Positions 18,667-28,884 are shown, counted from the stretch's first letter. The stretch: 64,000 nucleotides of DNA from Atribacter laminatus (GCF_015775515.1 NZ_CP065383.1:1054001-1118000); one strand, 5' to 3'. Numbers and translations are program-made. Notes: generated by a model not told the origin, from the sequence alone.

Positions 18667-18892
18667 AAGTTATCAACAATCCCTTTTTATTAACGAAAAA
18701 CTTAGATTTTTAAAATTGAAAGAAAAAAATTTAAAGAAAACCGAAAAATGCCTTATATATCGACAAAAATTTGATATATTGTTAATATAATGAAGTTTTA
18801 AAAACAAAATGGAAAAAATATGAGAAAGATATTAGAAAGTTATCCACAAGTTAAATAGGTAAAAATAAAAATGTTCCACGTGGAACATTTTT
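18659..18892. other. putative replication origin / segregation region (DnaA boxes and parS)
   Basis: DnaA-box sequences TTATCCACA occur at 18659-18667 and 18840-18848, with a one-mismatch TTATCAACA at 18670-18678. Between them lies a very AT-rich stretch that could unwind, and a perfect parS palindrome follows. The neighbourhood (rpmH, rnpA, yidC, jag, mnmE, rsmG, parA, parB) is that of many bacterial origins. dnaA itself is not in the window, so the assignment is inference. Confidence 0.5.
18872..18887. promoter_or_regulatory. parS: parS centromere site
   Basis: TGTTCCACGTGGAACA is a perfect 16-bp palindrome and differs by one base from the widely used bacterial consensus TGTTTCACGTGAAACA family (TGTTCCACGTGAAACA). 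Flanking runs of five A and five T extend the symmetry to 26 bp (18867-18892). ParB, encoded about 4 kb away, would load here as a CTP-dependent clamp. No second copy was noticed in the window. Confidence 0.88.
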
Positions 18893-19662
18893 AAAAAGAA
18901 CAATAAGATTATTTCACCAACGATGAATATATTAAAAGATAAAATGAAAATGGTAAAGAGTTAATTTTGACGATGGATAATATGAATGGATATTATGAAA
19001 TAATTCAATACTCATAAAGTATAAAATTTACCTGAAGAAAATTGATTTCAAGAAATCTCCATTTCGATACCACAAATTATTCTATATTTAACTGAATAGC
19101 CTATCGTGACGTATAATAGCGCCAAAAAAGGATGAAAAACCCCATTGGCATACAAGAGTAATCTACAATAAGAAATTGGGGCAATGAGTTTTAACAGGTA
19201 GGATATTGAACTATATTGTAGTGACTGAGAAAGGCAGATATATCAGTTCAGAATTAAAAATTCGCCCTTCAACAAGAGGAAAAAAGAGCTATGGATTATT
19301 TGGTAACAAATCGCATCACTCATCATTTCCCTTTATCCCAAAGGAGAGGACGATATTAAAGAAATATGCATGCAGCAGTATTATCAGAAAAATCCACATG
19401 CTCATAACCAAAACTCAATGGAGATGAAAATAGTTTATCAATCGTCTTTGCTCTCTCCGATGAAGGAGTGAGGGAAGCAATAAAAAAAGATAAAATAGCC
19501 ACTTCTCCTCAATGGGAGTAGTTGAAAATGAGGGGAATAGGCAAGTTTGAGAACCAGGGTAATTGCTCTGATCAAGTTCCCTTTTATCATTCCAATAGCT
19601 ACAAGATACTTTGAGGATCTGAAAATGAACGAATTATCATAGATTAAGGAGAATAATAATTT
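18893..19662. other. long AT-rich gap between parS and trmI
   Basis: About 770 bp with no credible gene; two short open frames (19206-19427 plus strand and 19438-19776 minus strand) lack ribosome sites and family resemblance. It carries none of the dispersed palindromic modules except a vague remnant near 19500. It may belong to the origin region or hold the trmI promoter. Confidence 0.4.
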
Positions 19663-20433
19663 ATGCCGATCCATTACGGAGATAGGATTTATATCTATAT
19701 AGATGATGGTAGAGATTATATTTTGACTGTTCAAGAGGGAAAACAATTTAGTACCCATCGGGGAAATATAATGCACGATGAAATAGCGGGGAAAAATTAT
19801 GGAGAGAATGTATTGACGACGAAAGGCAATAAGGTATATTTATTGCCAGTTGGTATAATAGAAAATATTTACCACATGAGAAGATGCTCTCAAATTGTAT
19901 ATCCCAAAGATCTTGGATTTATTTTGCTTATGTTAGATATAAGGGAGGGAAACCGTGTAATAGATGTGGGATTAGGAAGTGGATCGATGTCAGCTGCCAT
20001 GGCACGGTTGGTTGGAAATACAGGAATGGTATATGCTTACGAAAGAAGAGAAGACATGATATCATTGGCGACTCAGAATCTTATTGTTTGGAAATTAATT
20101 GATAGAGTTACAATTCAGCAAAGAGATATAGAAGTTGGTTTTGATGAAAAAGAGATAGATGCTATATTTCTTGATGTGCCTCAACCATGGGATTATCTGA
20201 AGCAATGTTGGGATGCCCTGGCCGGTGGTGGAAGGTTGGGAATTGTCTCACCTACAGCAGGACAGGTTATGGAGGTCTTACGTTCTTTAAACAAGTTACC
20301 ATTTATTATAATAGAAGTCTGGGAGAATATGTTTCGTCAATATAAACCAGACCCCTATACCTTTCGACCTTATGATCGGATGGTTGCTCATACTACCTAT
20401 ATGATTTTTGCTAGAAAAGTTAACGATATTTAG
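19663..20433 (+). CDS. trmI: tRNA (adenine58-N1)-methyltransferase, TrmI family
   Basis: A 256-residue SAM methyltransferase that modifies A58 in the T-loop of tRNAs. The N-terminal TrmI domain includes GRDYILTVQEGKQFSTHRG; the catalytic fold has GLGSGSMSAAMARLVG as motif I, YAYERREDM as motif II and FLDVPQPWDYL as motif IV; the tail RPYDRMVAHTTYMIFARK is also typical. The ATG is preceded by AAGGAG. It stands alone between the putative origin gap and a large repeat island. Confidence 0.9.
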   Translation: MPIHYGDRIYIYIDDGRDYILTVQEGKQFSTHRGNIMHDEIAGKNYGENVLTTKGNKVYLLPVGIIENIYHMRRCSQIVYPKDLGFILLMLDIREGNRVIDVGLGSGSMSAAMARLVGNTGMVYAYERREDMISLATQNLIVWKLIDRVTIQQRDIEVGFDEKEIDAIFLDVPQPWDYLKQCWDALAGGGRLGIVSPTAGQVMEVLRSLNKLPFIIIEVWENMFRQYKPDPYTFRPYDRMVAHTTYMIFARKVNDI

Positions 20434-21545
20434 AATTGACCACCATGCTGCTTTTGCAACACCAGATGAGGATGAAAATAGGTATCCAGGAATCGATTCC
20501 CCCTTTAGCAAAGGGGTTAGGGGATTTGAATTTTTTACTGCTCCGTCATTGCGAGAAGCCCAACCGTTCTTTGGTTGGGCGACGTGGCAATCTCATTGAG
20601 CCATTCTTTCATTCTGAGCAGGGTGGCGTTTTTACCAGACATGATAAGCATCTCATTTATTCCAATTCCACAATTCCACACAAAATAAAAGACGACTCAA
20701 GAGATTGCTACCACCTCAAAAAACCAGGTCTCGCAATGACGATTCAAAGTTCCTTCTCCCTTGATGGGAGAAGGTGAGGATGAGGGTGAAAGTCCAAAAT
20801 GAAATTATGGTTGGTTGCTATCAATACATTACTTACAAAAATCATTCATATATTTTCAAGATAGACCTTCATGCTACATTCGCAGCACCAGATGAATATG
20901 AAAATAAGTTGCCCCCTCACCCTGGCCCTCTCCCACGAAGGGGCGAGGGAAAAAAGAACAAAAGAATTCAGAGTTCCTTCTCCCTTGATGGGAGAAGGTG
21001 AGGATGAGGGTGAAAGCCCAGAAAGAGACCATGGTTGGTTGCTCAATATGAGTTACCTATAAAAAATCATTCCTGGATTTTCAGGATAGACCGTCATGCT
21101 GCTTTGCAGCACCACATGAGGATGAAAATGCCTTCCCAGGAATCGTTTCCCCCTTTAGCAAAGGGGTTAGGGGATTTGAATTTTTTACTGCTCCGTCATT
21201 GCGAGGAGCGTCTTGTGCGACGTGGCAATCTCTACCATCCACTTAGTCATTCTGAGGAGTCCGGTGTTTTTGCCGGACGACGTAAGAATCTCATCATTTA
21301 AAGTATTTATGAAGAAAAAACTTAAAAGATAAGATCCTCACGCCCTCAAAAAGCGAGGGCTCAGGATGACCGATTAAAGGCACACCCCCCCTTTATCCCC
21401 CCTCAATGGGGGAATTTATAAGATGGTATTTCCAGGATAGACCATCAAACTGGGAAGCACCACTCAGGATGACGCCTGCGTTATAAAATGAGATCTTCAA
21501 CCCTCACTTGGTAAGGGCTGAAGATGAGGTTATTTTTTTATTCAT
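20434..21545. repeat. large mosaic repeat island
   Basis: About 1.1 kb of dispersed modules. It contains two near-identical copies of a segment with CTTCTCCCTTGATGGGAGAA and a GACCTTCATGCTGC...GCAGCACCAGATGA hairpin, then a composite (about 21060-21440) running through the AAAGGGGTTAGGGG, CATTGCGAGGAGCGTC, GAGTCCGGTGTTTTTGCCGG and CTCACGCCCTCAAAAAGCG modules to CCCCTCAATGGGGG. The same composite order recurs at 25480-25790 and 38340-38640 and, inverted, at 690-1130 and 2560-2960. Short ORFs here are repeat artefacts. Confidence 0.8.
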
Positions 21546-22051
21546 TCTATTTACTGGATAGATTTTGAAAAAAAGACTTCCCGTTCCTTTTTGGGTGCAG
21601 TTATCGTGATAAAATTATAAATAATAACTGAGAAATAAAACGTAATAATATAAAATCCATTAAAAAACTAATATAGAGGTTTTAACCAGCTTTTTCGAGT
21701 AGAATTGACTAAAAGTAAAAGAAAATTTTTTATCAATAAATGATTTTTGCTAATCCTATGGAGGTAAAGCTGGATTATACTGAAACTTAAATAAGAGTAT
21801 TTATTTTCAATGATTGTTTTTCTAGTAAATATTTAATACAATAAAATAAGTTAAGAAAAGAAAATAGGAGGGGCAGAAAAACTCCTTGTTGCCTCATGAT
21901 TATTAACTCACAGTTTATCAATTAAATCTTAATCTTCAGATTGTTTAGTTTTAAAGAGATTTTTTTTGGCAATGGTTTTGAAAGAATAAGTTTAAATTAA
22001 TCTATTAAAGTGTATTTAAAGCTAATATATATGTTAAAATGATTTTTGTTT
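21546..22051. other. AT-rich leader region of parA
   Basis: About 500 bp without a gene. Immediately before parA there is TATATATGTTAAAAT (22026-22040) about 11 bp from the ATG and no Shine-Dalgarno sequence, so a promoter producing a leaderless or nearly leaderless parA message is possible. No convincing -35 was found. Confidence 0.35.
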
Positions 22052-22840
22052 ATGGGAAAAGTGATTGCTATAGCTAACCAAAAAGGGGGAGTTGGGAAAA
22101 CCACTACCTCGATTAATCTAGGCTCATGTTTAGCTCAAATGGGTCTAAAAATATTGTTGGTTGATTCTGACCCCCAGGGGAATACTACCAGTGGTTTGGG
22201 GATTGATCGTTCGGTTCTCAAAAGATGTTTATATGATTTATTAATACCGACTGAATCTGGGTATTCCTTGAATGATGTAATACAAGCGTCATCGGTTTCA
22301 AATTTATGGTTGGTACCCACAACCATAAGGCTTGCCGGAGCAGAAGTAGAATTAGTCACGGTAATAGGGAGGGAGTATCGTTTAAAAGAAACACTAAAAG
22401 ATGTTATTAATGAGTATGATTATATTTTTGTTGATTGTCCACCTTCTCTTGGTTTGTTAACAATTAATGCCTTAAGTTGTGCGAACGCAATGCTCATACC
22501 AATTCAGTGCGAATATTATGCCTTGGAAGGCTTAGGGCAACTTTTAAATACTCTTAAAGCAGTGAAAAATTTACTTAATTCTCAACTTGAAATATTTGGA
22601 GTTTTATTAACCATGTATGATGTGAGAACCAACTTGTCTCAGCAAGTAGCTCAAGAGATACAAAGAGTTTTTGGAGATAAAGTCTTTAAAACTATAATTC
22701 CAAGAAATGTTCGATTAAGTGAAGCTCCAAGTTTTGGGCAGCCGGTAATTACCTATGATCGTTACTCAACTGGTGCCGAAGCATATCTTAATTTAGCCAA
22801 GGAAGTGTTAGCAAGAGATGGCAAGAAAAAGTCTTGGTAA
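22052..22840 (+). CDS. parA: chromosome partitioning ATPase ParA/Soj
   Basis: A 262-residue Walker-type ATPase that with ParB and parS segregates newly replicated origins. The deviant Walker A motif KGGVGKTTT is at the N-terminus (KVIAIANQKGGVGKTTTS), Walker B-like VDCPPSLG in the middle and VDSDPQGNTT as the A' motif. The ATG at 22052 is preferred over an in-frame TTG at 22046. parB begins 23 bp before its end, so they form one unit. No ribosome site precedes it. Confidence 0.95.
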   Translation: MGKVIAIANQKGGVGKTTTSINLGSCLAQMGLKILLVDSDPQGNTTSGLGIDRSVLKRCLYDLLIPTESGYSLNDVIQASSVSNLWLVPTTIRLAGAEVELVTVIGREYRLKETLKDVINEYDYIFVDCPPSLGLLTINALSCANAMLIPIQCEYYALEGLGQLLNTLKAVKNLLNSQLEIFGVLLTMYDVRTNLSQQVAQEIQRVFGDKVFKTIIPRNVRLSEAPSFGQPVITYDRYSTGAEAYLNLAKEVLARDGKKKSW

Positions 22841-23687
22841 AGGGCTTGATGCTCTAATCCCTGGGGTTGGAAATCTTGGCGCCCGGTCAATTCAGGAAGT
22901 TGATATTCAAGTTATTCATAGTAATCCTTTCCAACCCCGGCTTCAAATGAACGATGAGGGTTTAGAAGAGCTTGCCGAGTCGATTCGTATTCATGGTGTA
23001 TTACAGCCGATTATCTTAAGAAGCGACGGGACAGGGTATGAAATAGTTGCAGGGGAGAGAAGATGGAGAGCAGCACAAAAAGCGGGCTTGTCAACTATTC
23101 CTGCCATAGTTGAAGAAGTTAATGAACAAAAAAGATTAGAAATTGCTTTAATTGAAAACTTACAGAGGGAAGATTTAAACCCCTTAGACTTAGCTAAGGG
23201 AATTCACCGATTGATGCTTAATTTTGAACTTACCCAAGAGGATATTTCAAAAAGATTGGGGAAAAAGAGACCTACCATTGCTAATTTACTCCGCCTTCTT
23301 GACTTACCCCAAGAAATACAGAAATTGATTGAAAATAACAACATTTCATTTGGCCATGCTCGAGCATTGCTTGGCGTTGAAAGTCAAGATTTAAAGATTC
23401 AATTATCAGAAAAAATTATCCGAGAAAATTTGTCGGTTCGTGACATCGAAAAAATAATACGCAACATGAAAGCCAAAGGACCCACTCTTTCAGTAAATCG
23501 TCAAGAAAAAAAAGAAGTTACAAATGAGTATCAAGAATCCGAAGTTTCTTTTGTTGAAGAGAATTTGATGAGATATTTAGCTACAAAAGTAAAAATAGTG
23601 AAAAAAAGAATAACTATTGAATATTATGGGGATGAAGACCTTCATCGCATTTATAATTTAATAACAGGTAAAGAAGAACCGTTTTAG
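22818..23687 (+). CDS. parB: chromosome partitioning protein ParB
   Basis: A 289-residue DNA-binding CTPase that loads at parS. N-terminal RKSLGKGLDALIP is the usual ParA-stimulating segment; the CTPase domain carries YEIVAGERRWRAAQKAG; the central helix-turn-helix is LTQEDISKRLGKKRPTIANLLR; the C-terminal dimerisation region is IVKKRITIEYYGDEDL. It overlaps parA by 23 bp. The likely target is the palindrome at 18872-18887. Confidence 0.95.
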   Translation: MARKSLGKGLDALIPGVGNLGARSIQEVDIQVIHSNPFQPRLQMNDEGLEELAESIRIHGVLQPIILRSDGTGYEIVAGERRWRAAQKAGLSTIPAIVEEVNEQKRLEIALIENLQREDLNPLDLAKGIHRLMLNFELTQEDISKRLGKKRPTIANLLRLLDLPQEIQKLIENNNISFGHARALLGVESQDLKIQLSEKIIRENLSVRDIEKIIRNMKAKGPTLSVNRQEKKEVTNEYQESEVSFVEENLMRYLATKVKIVKKRITIEYYGDEDLHRIYNLITGKEEPF

Positions 23688-23697
23688 GGGTGGAAAT

Positions 23698-24759
23698 ATG
23701 CCTTCAAGAGAACCAAAAGACTTAACGGTATTTTGGATTAATCCCTTAAAGGGACAGATGAAAAAAATGAACCTCCGATGGAAAACGATTCTATTTGGCT
23801 TATTGTTGGTAATTTTAGGAATTGGATTCGGTGTTGGCGGAATTCTTTGGTATAACAATAAGATTAAGTGCGAATTGGGATGTATGGTTACCCATCTACA
23901 AGAGACGAAAAGTGAATTGGCTTCCCTGGAGGTCAAGAAAAAAGAGCAAGAACAAAAATTGGAAGAATTAGCCAAAAAGGCCGATCAAGTTGTTCAAGAA
24001 ATGAATCAACTACGGGAATTAGACCAAAAGGTCAGGAGTTTGTTAGAAAAGGATTTACAATCACAATTAAAAAAGTATGGGATTGACCTCGGTTTTTCTG
24101 CAGCCGCGAACGAATTATACATACCGGTACAAATGTTTATTAATCCTAATTTGGATGCCTTCCCCTTTGGAATGGGTGGACCAAACTATATGTCGTTATC
24201 AGGTGTTCCAGTTTCTTCGCAGCCGCTTCGACCAGCTGTTGATCCAGAATTTTATAATAAGGCAAAAAACATAGAAGATAATCTTTCGTGGCTTCGTGCA
24301 GAAATGATGGTCAGAGAAAAATCTTTTAATGAAATAATTCAAGTAATTGAAAAAAAAGACAAATTGATTACTATGGTTCCGATGCGTTGGCCGACTTGGG
24401 GAAGGGTTTCCTCGAGTTATGGTTGGAGAAAGGATCCTTTTACCGGTCGTAAAGCATGGCACACTGGTGTGGATATTGCTGCACCAGCTGGTAGAAACAT
24501 AGTCGCGACTGCGGCAGGGAAGGTGATCTTTTCGGGTTGGAATGGAAATTATGGAAGATGTGTAATCATTAGGCATCAATTTGGATATGAAACCGTTTAC
24601 GGCCATTTATCAAAAATACTTGTTGAAAACGGTGAAGAAGTTAAAAAAGAAACCATAATTGGGAAGGTTGGTTCTTCTGGACGAAGCACCGGTCCTCACT
24701 TACATTATGAAGTACGAAAGTACGGTAATGTCATAAATCCATGGCCTTATTTGCCATAA
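23698..24759 (+). CDS. membrane-anchored M23-family peptidase (LytM/NlpD-like)
   Basis: A 353-residue cell-envelope protein located 10 bp after parB. A membrane segment (ILFGLLLVILGIGFGVGGIL, about 29-48) is followed by a coiled coil (about 60-125) and a C-terminal LytM/M23 domain: GRKAWHTGVDIAAPAGRNI, GYETVYGHL and STGPHLHYEV supply the expected zinc and catalytic histidines and aspartate. Such proteins cleave or regulate cleavage of peptidoglycan cross-links during growth and division. The motifs look complete (HxxxD and HxH), so an active hydrolase is plausible. GGGGTGG precedes the ATG. Confidence 0.88.
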   Translation: MPSREPKDLTVFWINPLKGQMKKMNLRWKTILFGLLLVILGIGFGVGGILWYNNKIKCELGCMVTHLQETKSELASLEVKKKEQEQKLEELAKKADQVVQEMNQLRELDQKVRSLLEKDLQSQLKKYGIDLGFSAAANELYIPVQMFINPNLDAFPFGMGGPNYMSLSGVPVSSQPLRPAVDPEFYNKAKNIEDNLSWLRAEMMVREKSFNEIIQVIEKKDKLITMVPMRWPTWGRVSSSYGWRKDPFTGRKAWHTGVDIAAPAGRNIVATAAGKVIFSGWNGNYGRCVIIRHQFGYETVYGHLSKILVENGEEVKKETIIGKVGSSGRSTGPHLHYEVRKYGNVINPWPYLP

Positions 24760-25009
24760 ATCGTGATAGTTTAAGAAATATTCAGTTAGTAAAAAGTTTA
24801 TTAATAACTTAGTTTTATTTTACAAGCCAGTAAGTGTATTTAACACAATTTTAAACTCTGCTAAGTAACTTCTTGATAATACAGTTTTTTTAAGCTTCTA
24901 AAAAGTTAGGTAAATTGAAATTTTAACGACTAAGCCTTCTTTGATATAAAGACAATTTTAATAAAGTGGTTAGAAAACAATTATAGATAGAATAGACGTC
25001 CATTCCATT

Positions 25010-25790
25010 TGGTTGCACGAGATAAGGAAGAAAATATCGATTCAGGAATCAATTTCCCATCGTAGCCAAGGGGAGAGGAAAAAAAAGATTAAACTCATGA
25101 GATAGCCAAGACCTGAAAAAACGAGGTCTCGCAATGACGATCCAGAGTTCCTTCTCCCTTGATGGGAGAAGGTGAGGATGAGGGTGAAAGCCCAGAAAGA
25201 GACCATGGTTGGTTGCTCAATATGAGTTACCTATAAAAAATCATTCCTGGATTTTCAGGATCGACCTTCATGCTGCTTTCGCAGCACCAGATGAATATGA
25301 AAATAAGTTGCCCCCTCACCCTGGCCCTCTCCCACGAAGGGGCGAGGGAAAAAAGAACAAAAGAATTCAGAGTTCCTTCTCCCTTGATGGGAGAAGGTGA
25401 GGATGAGGGTGAAAGTTCAGAATGAGACCATGGTTGGTTGCTCAATATGAGTTACCTATAAAAAATCATTCCTGGATTTTCAGGATAGACCCTCATGCTG
25501 CTTTCGCAGCACCAGATGAGGATGAAAATACCTATCTAAATCCGTCATTGCGAGGAGCGTCTTATGCGACGTGGCAATCTCTACCATCCACTTAGTCATT
25601 CTGAGGAGTCCGGTGTTTTTGCCGGACGACGTAAGAATCTCATCATTTAAAGTATTTATGAAGAAAAAACTTAAAAGATGAGATCCTCACGCCCTCAAAA
25701 AGCGAGGGCTCAGGATGACCGATTAAAGACACACCCCCCTTTATCCCCCCTCAATGGGGGAATTTATAAGATGGTATTTTCAGGATAGAA
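25010..25790. repeat. mosaic repeat island downstream of M23 peptidase
   Basis: Gene-free. 25140-25450 contains a near-duplicate of 20750-21060, followed by the long composite also seen at 21060-21440 and 38340-38640. The palindromic modules are the same as elsewhere. 24760-25009 is AT-rich and featureless. Confidence 0.8.
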
Positions 25791-25865
25791 AAAATTATTA
25801 TAATGGGAACAAATAGATCCAAAATGAAAATATGATAAATAAAACTTTAATAAGGAGTGAAAAAG

Positions 25866-26348
25866 ATGAAGTATGGTGTAAGCTGGGCTTTTATTCTTCT
25901 ACTTATTTTTTCTTTGGTTATGCCAGTCTGGGCAGATATTCAAAAAGCGGAAATTACAACTGTTAAATACGAAGGAGTTGGAGAAAATGCCTCTATTACT
26001 ATCGAGGGACTAATCAACTCAGACCAGACCGGTATTGGATACTTAGAAGCTTTTATCACCTTTGAAGGCAAGGATTATAAAACTCAAGCTGTCGAAATTG
26101 AATCGAGAATTCCAGAACAAAACTATCGATATTCATTCCGTTTGGATGATTTTCGCTACATTGATCACCAAAAAAATCAAGTTGAAATCCTCTCCATTTT
26201 TCAGCCTGGACAAACTATTATAGTTTATCTCTATGAAGAAAAAATAACTGACGGGGAAAATCTTACTGTTGATGCTCAAAATGAACTTAATCAAAGAGGC
26301 TATGCTTTGAGAGGAATATTGGCTAAAAAGACCTTTAAACTACCTTAA
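25866..26348 (+). CDS. secreted protein of unknown function
   Basis: A 160-residue protein with a clear Sec signal peptide (hydrophobic VSWAFILLLIFSLVMP, cleavage likely after PVWA). The ATG at 25866 is chosen over an in-frame GTG (25857) since AAGGAG overlaps that GTG. The mature part reads ITTVKYEGVGENASITIEGL and looks all-beta, with no catalytic motif I recognise. It stands alone between two repeat islands. Likely periplasmic or surface; function unknown. Confidence 0.75.
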   Translation: MKYGVSWAFILLLIFSLVMPVWADIQKAEITTVKYEGVGENASITIEGLINSDQTGIGYLEAFITFEGKDYKTQAVEIESRIPEQNYRYSFRLDDFRYIDHQKNQVEILSIFQPGQTIIVYLYEEKITDGENLTVDAQNELNQRGYALRGILAKKTFKLP

Positions 26349-26369
26349 AAGAATTAATTGAAAAGTGAT

Positions 26370-26820
26370 TTGTTAGAAGACTTTCATGCTGCATAGCAGC
26401 ATCAAATGAGGGTGAAAATCCAGAACGAGACCCCTGTTTAGTTGCTATAAATGAATTACATATAAAAAAATCGTTCATGTATTTTCAGAATAGACCTTCA
26501 TGCCACTTTGGTGGCGCCAGATGATGATGAAAATTACTCATTCAGAAATGAATCTCCCCCTTTAGAAAAGGGGGTTAGGGGGATTTGAATTTTTGGAAAC
26601 CAATCGAATCCCAAACCCTCTCCCTTTATCCAAAGAGAGAAGAATAAAAAAGATTAAGCTCAAGAGATTGCCACGCCACTCCGTTCGCAATGACGAATCA
26701 GAGTTCCTTCTCCCTTGATGGGAGAAGGTGAGGATGAGGGTGAAAGCCCAGGATGAGATCCTGGTTGGTTGTTTAATATGAGTTACCTATTAAAATCGTT
26801 CCAGTATTTTCAGAATAGAA
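26370..26820. repeat. mosaic repeat island
   Basis: Gene-free. Contains the GCTGC...GCAGC and GCCACTTTGGTGGC hairpin modules, CCCCCTTTAGAAAAGGGGG, the CATTGCGA-type module in degenerate form and CTTCTCCCTTGATGGGAGAA. It ends about 60 bp before the SIS-domain gene. Confidence 0.75.
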
Positions 26821-26883
26821 AATAAAAATAGGTCATTCAATCATCCGATTCAAATCTTGGAAGGATGATGAGGAGGCATTCCT

Positions 26884-27939
26884 TTGAACAGGATGCTAAA
26901 AGAAATTAAGGAACAACCTGAAATTTTAAAAAAAATATCACAAGAATACGTTATTGATGGTAAATTATTCAGCTGGAATGCACCGAAAAAAGGAAAAATC
27001 ATTATAACTGGCATGGGAAGTTCTTTGTTTGCTGCTTATCCAGCCTATTTGAGACTTATGGACTATGGTTATCCCGTTGTCTGGATTGATGCATCTGAAT
27101 TGTTGCACTATGGGTTAAATAGTATTAAAAAAGAAGATACGCTTATCAGCATATCTCAATCAGGTGAATCATTTGAAGTTGTTGAAGTTATTAAAAGATA
27201 TCCAAATTTTAATCGTATTATTGGTTTTACAGCGCAAACGAGGAGTACTATGGGTGGATTGTGTTCGGAAACCATTGATATCCTTTCAGGCACAGAAGAA
27301 TCAATAACCTCTACTAAAGCATACACTGCAACCTTAGCGCTTTTGAATCTCATGTCTTTATCTTGGATCTATGCACAAAATGAAATAAGCGGATTACGTT
27401 CTTTATTGGATCAACTAGCTGATGAAATCGAAGAAGTTATTGAAAATTCGGAGAGCTGGTGTAATGACCTCCTTGATGAATTGAATATCATCCAACCATC
27501 GCATCATAAGGTAATCATTGCCCGCGGGCCAGCTCTGAGTTCGGCATGGCATGGGAATCTATGTTTTTCGGAATGCACCAAGGAGCTTTTTGCCGTTTTT
27601 TCCGCAGGTCAATTTCGTCATGGACCTTATGAACTTGCTGTCAATCCTTTGCTGGCTATAATTCTTTCTCTTCATGGTAAAACGCAAAAACTTACCTCCT
27701 CTCTTGCTCAAGAGCTTATCCAAAAGGAAGCGCAAGTTCTTTTGATTGGAGAAAAAGAATTTTCACCTCCAGGAAAAAAACAACGATTTAAATTTCTTCC
27801 AATTCAATGTAGTGATGAGTATTTTGCTCCAATGGTAGCCATTGTTTATCTTCAAATTATTGCCTACTATACAGCAATACGAAAAGGTATTGAACCGGGT
27901 ACTGCACAAATTGTAAGCAAAATGACGCTTAAGGAGTAA
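26884..27939 (+). CDS. SIS-domain sugar isomerase/deaminase (AgaS/FrlB/GlmS-isomerase-like)
   Basis: A 351-residue protein with two SIS (phosphosugar isomerase) domains. The first has KIIITGMGSSLFAAYP and the phosphate-binding SISQSGESFEVVEVI; the second has IIARGPALSSAWHG and AGQFRHGPYELA. This arrangement occurs in the isomerase half of GlmS and in deaminases such as AgaS and FrlB. No glutaminase domain is present, so it probably processes an amino-sugar phosphate or glycosylamine phosphate. A TTG start at 26884 fits AGGAGG at 26871-26876. The PfkB kinase starts 3 bp after its stop, so substrate phosphorylation and isomerisation are probably linked. Confidence 0.86.
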   Translation: MNRMLKEIKEQPEILKKISQEYVIDGKLFSWNAPKKGKIIITGMGSSLFAAYPAYLRLMDYGYPVVWIDASELLHYGLNSIKKEDTLISISQSGESFEVVEVIKRYPNFNRIIGFTAQTRSTMGGLCSETIDILSGTEESITSTKAYTATLALLNLMSLSWIYAQNEISGLRSLLDQLADEIEEVIENSESWCNDLLDELNIIQPSHHKVIIARGPALSSAWHGNLCFSECTKELFAVFSAGQFRHGPYELAVNPLLAIILSLHGKTQKLTSSLAQELIQKEAQVLLIGEKEFSPPGKKQRFKFLPIQCSDEYFAPMVAIVYLQIIAYYTAIRKGIEPGTAQIVSKMTLKE

Positions 27940-27942
27940 ATC

Positions 27943-28884
27943 ATGAAGAAAGTTTTTGTAGGAGGTAATATTAGCCTCGATCTTGTTTTAGGTGAAATTG
28001 ATACTTTTCCTGGCTGGGGTGTAGAGTTGCTCATCCCTGGATATACCATGCGACCTGGTGGTCAAGCTAGCAATGCCGTGTTGGCTTTGGGTAGTTTGAA
28101 AGTTCCAGTTTATGTAATAGGAACGATAGGCATAGACAATGTTGGACAAGACATTCGGAATTCCTATCAAAAGTGGGGAGTCAATAGTGACTTTTTGTTT
28201 GCGCTTCCCAATATACCAACTGGTTTATCGGTTGCAGTAACCAATAGAGCAACCCACGAAAGAACCTTTTTGACTGAACTTGGTGCTCAAAAAGAATTTT
28301 CATATATCCATTTAGAAAAAGTATATTCTCATATTCAAGATGGCGATTATTTTTTAATATGTGGATATTTTCTCAGTAATTCCCTCAGAAATGATAATTT
28401 TGTTCATTTCTTACACAAGGTAAAAAAAGAAAAACCTAAAACAATTTTTTTACTGGATACCGGTTGGCCACCAGAGGGTTGGACAAATCAGATTAAAGAT
28501 GAAGTATTAAATCTTCTCCCTTACTTTGACTACTTTTTTCCCAATGAAATTGAAGTTGCCCATTTAACCAATGACCAACCGACTAAGATTTTCAATAAAT
28601 GGTCTGGTACTCTGGTGGTAAAAACCGGTAAAGATGGAAGTAGGATAATGACTCGTGAAAATGCATATCTTATCCCCACCATTCCAGTTGAGGTAAAAGA
28701 TACTATTGGCGCCGGAGATTATTTTAATGCCGGGTTCATTTGGGGACTATGGAAAGGATATGATCTTCTGCAATCCGCTCGGGTTGCTAATATTATTGCC
28801 TCCCTGAACATTTCCTTAGATGCTCAACGGTTAAAATTATCCAATCCCACAGATGTTGATAAAGTTTTAGAAAAGTTCGATTGA
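27943..28884 (+). CDS. PfkB-family carbohydrate kinase
   Basis: A 313-residue ribokinase-like enzyme that phosphorylates a sugar or sugar derivative. N-terminal GGNISLDLVLG and GGQASNAVLALGSL form the substrate lid; the C-terminal signature is DTIGAGDYFNAGFIWGL with the catalytic aspartate of GAGD. It lies immediately after the SIS-domain gene with AAGGAG in the overlap. The pairing is reminiscent of fructoselysine or galactosamine catabolism, but the substrate cannot be assigned. Confidence 0.88.
   Translation: MKKVFVGGNISLDLVLGEIDTFPGWGVELLIPGYTMRPGGQASNAVLALGSLKVPVYVIGTIGIDNVGQDIRNSYQKWGVNSDFLFALPNIPTGLSVAVTNRATHERTFLTELGAQKEFSYIHLEKVYSHIQDGDYFLICGYFLSNSLRNDNFVHFLHKVKKEKPKTIFLLDTGWPPEGWTNQIKDEVLNLLPYFDYFFPNEIEVAHLTNDQPTKIFNKWSGTLVVKTGKDGSRIMTRENAYLIPTIPVEVKDTIGAGDYFNAGFIWGLWKGYDLLQSARVANIIASLNISLDAQRLKLSNPTDVDKVLEKFD

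Noticed and set aside
19206-19776. Short ORFs on both strands in the gap before trmI
   Set aside because: No ribosome sites, no family resemblance, and one overlaps the trmI start antisense.
20434-21301. Several 60-113 residue ORFs within the repeat island
   Set aside because: They are translations of the palindromic modules and recur as identical peptides in other islands (for example 25209-25445), so they are not genes.
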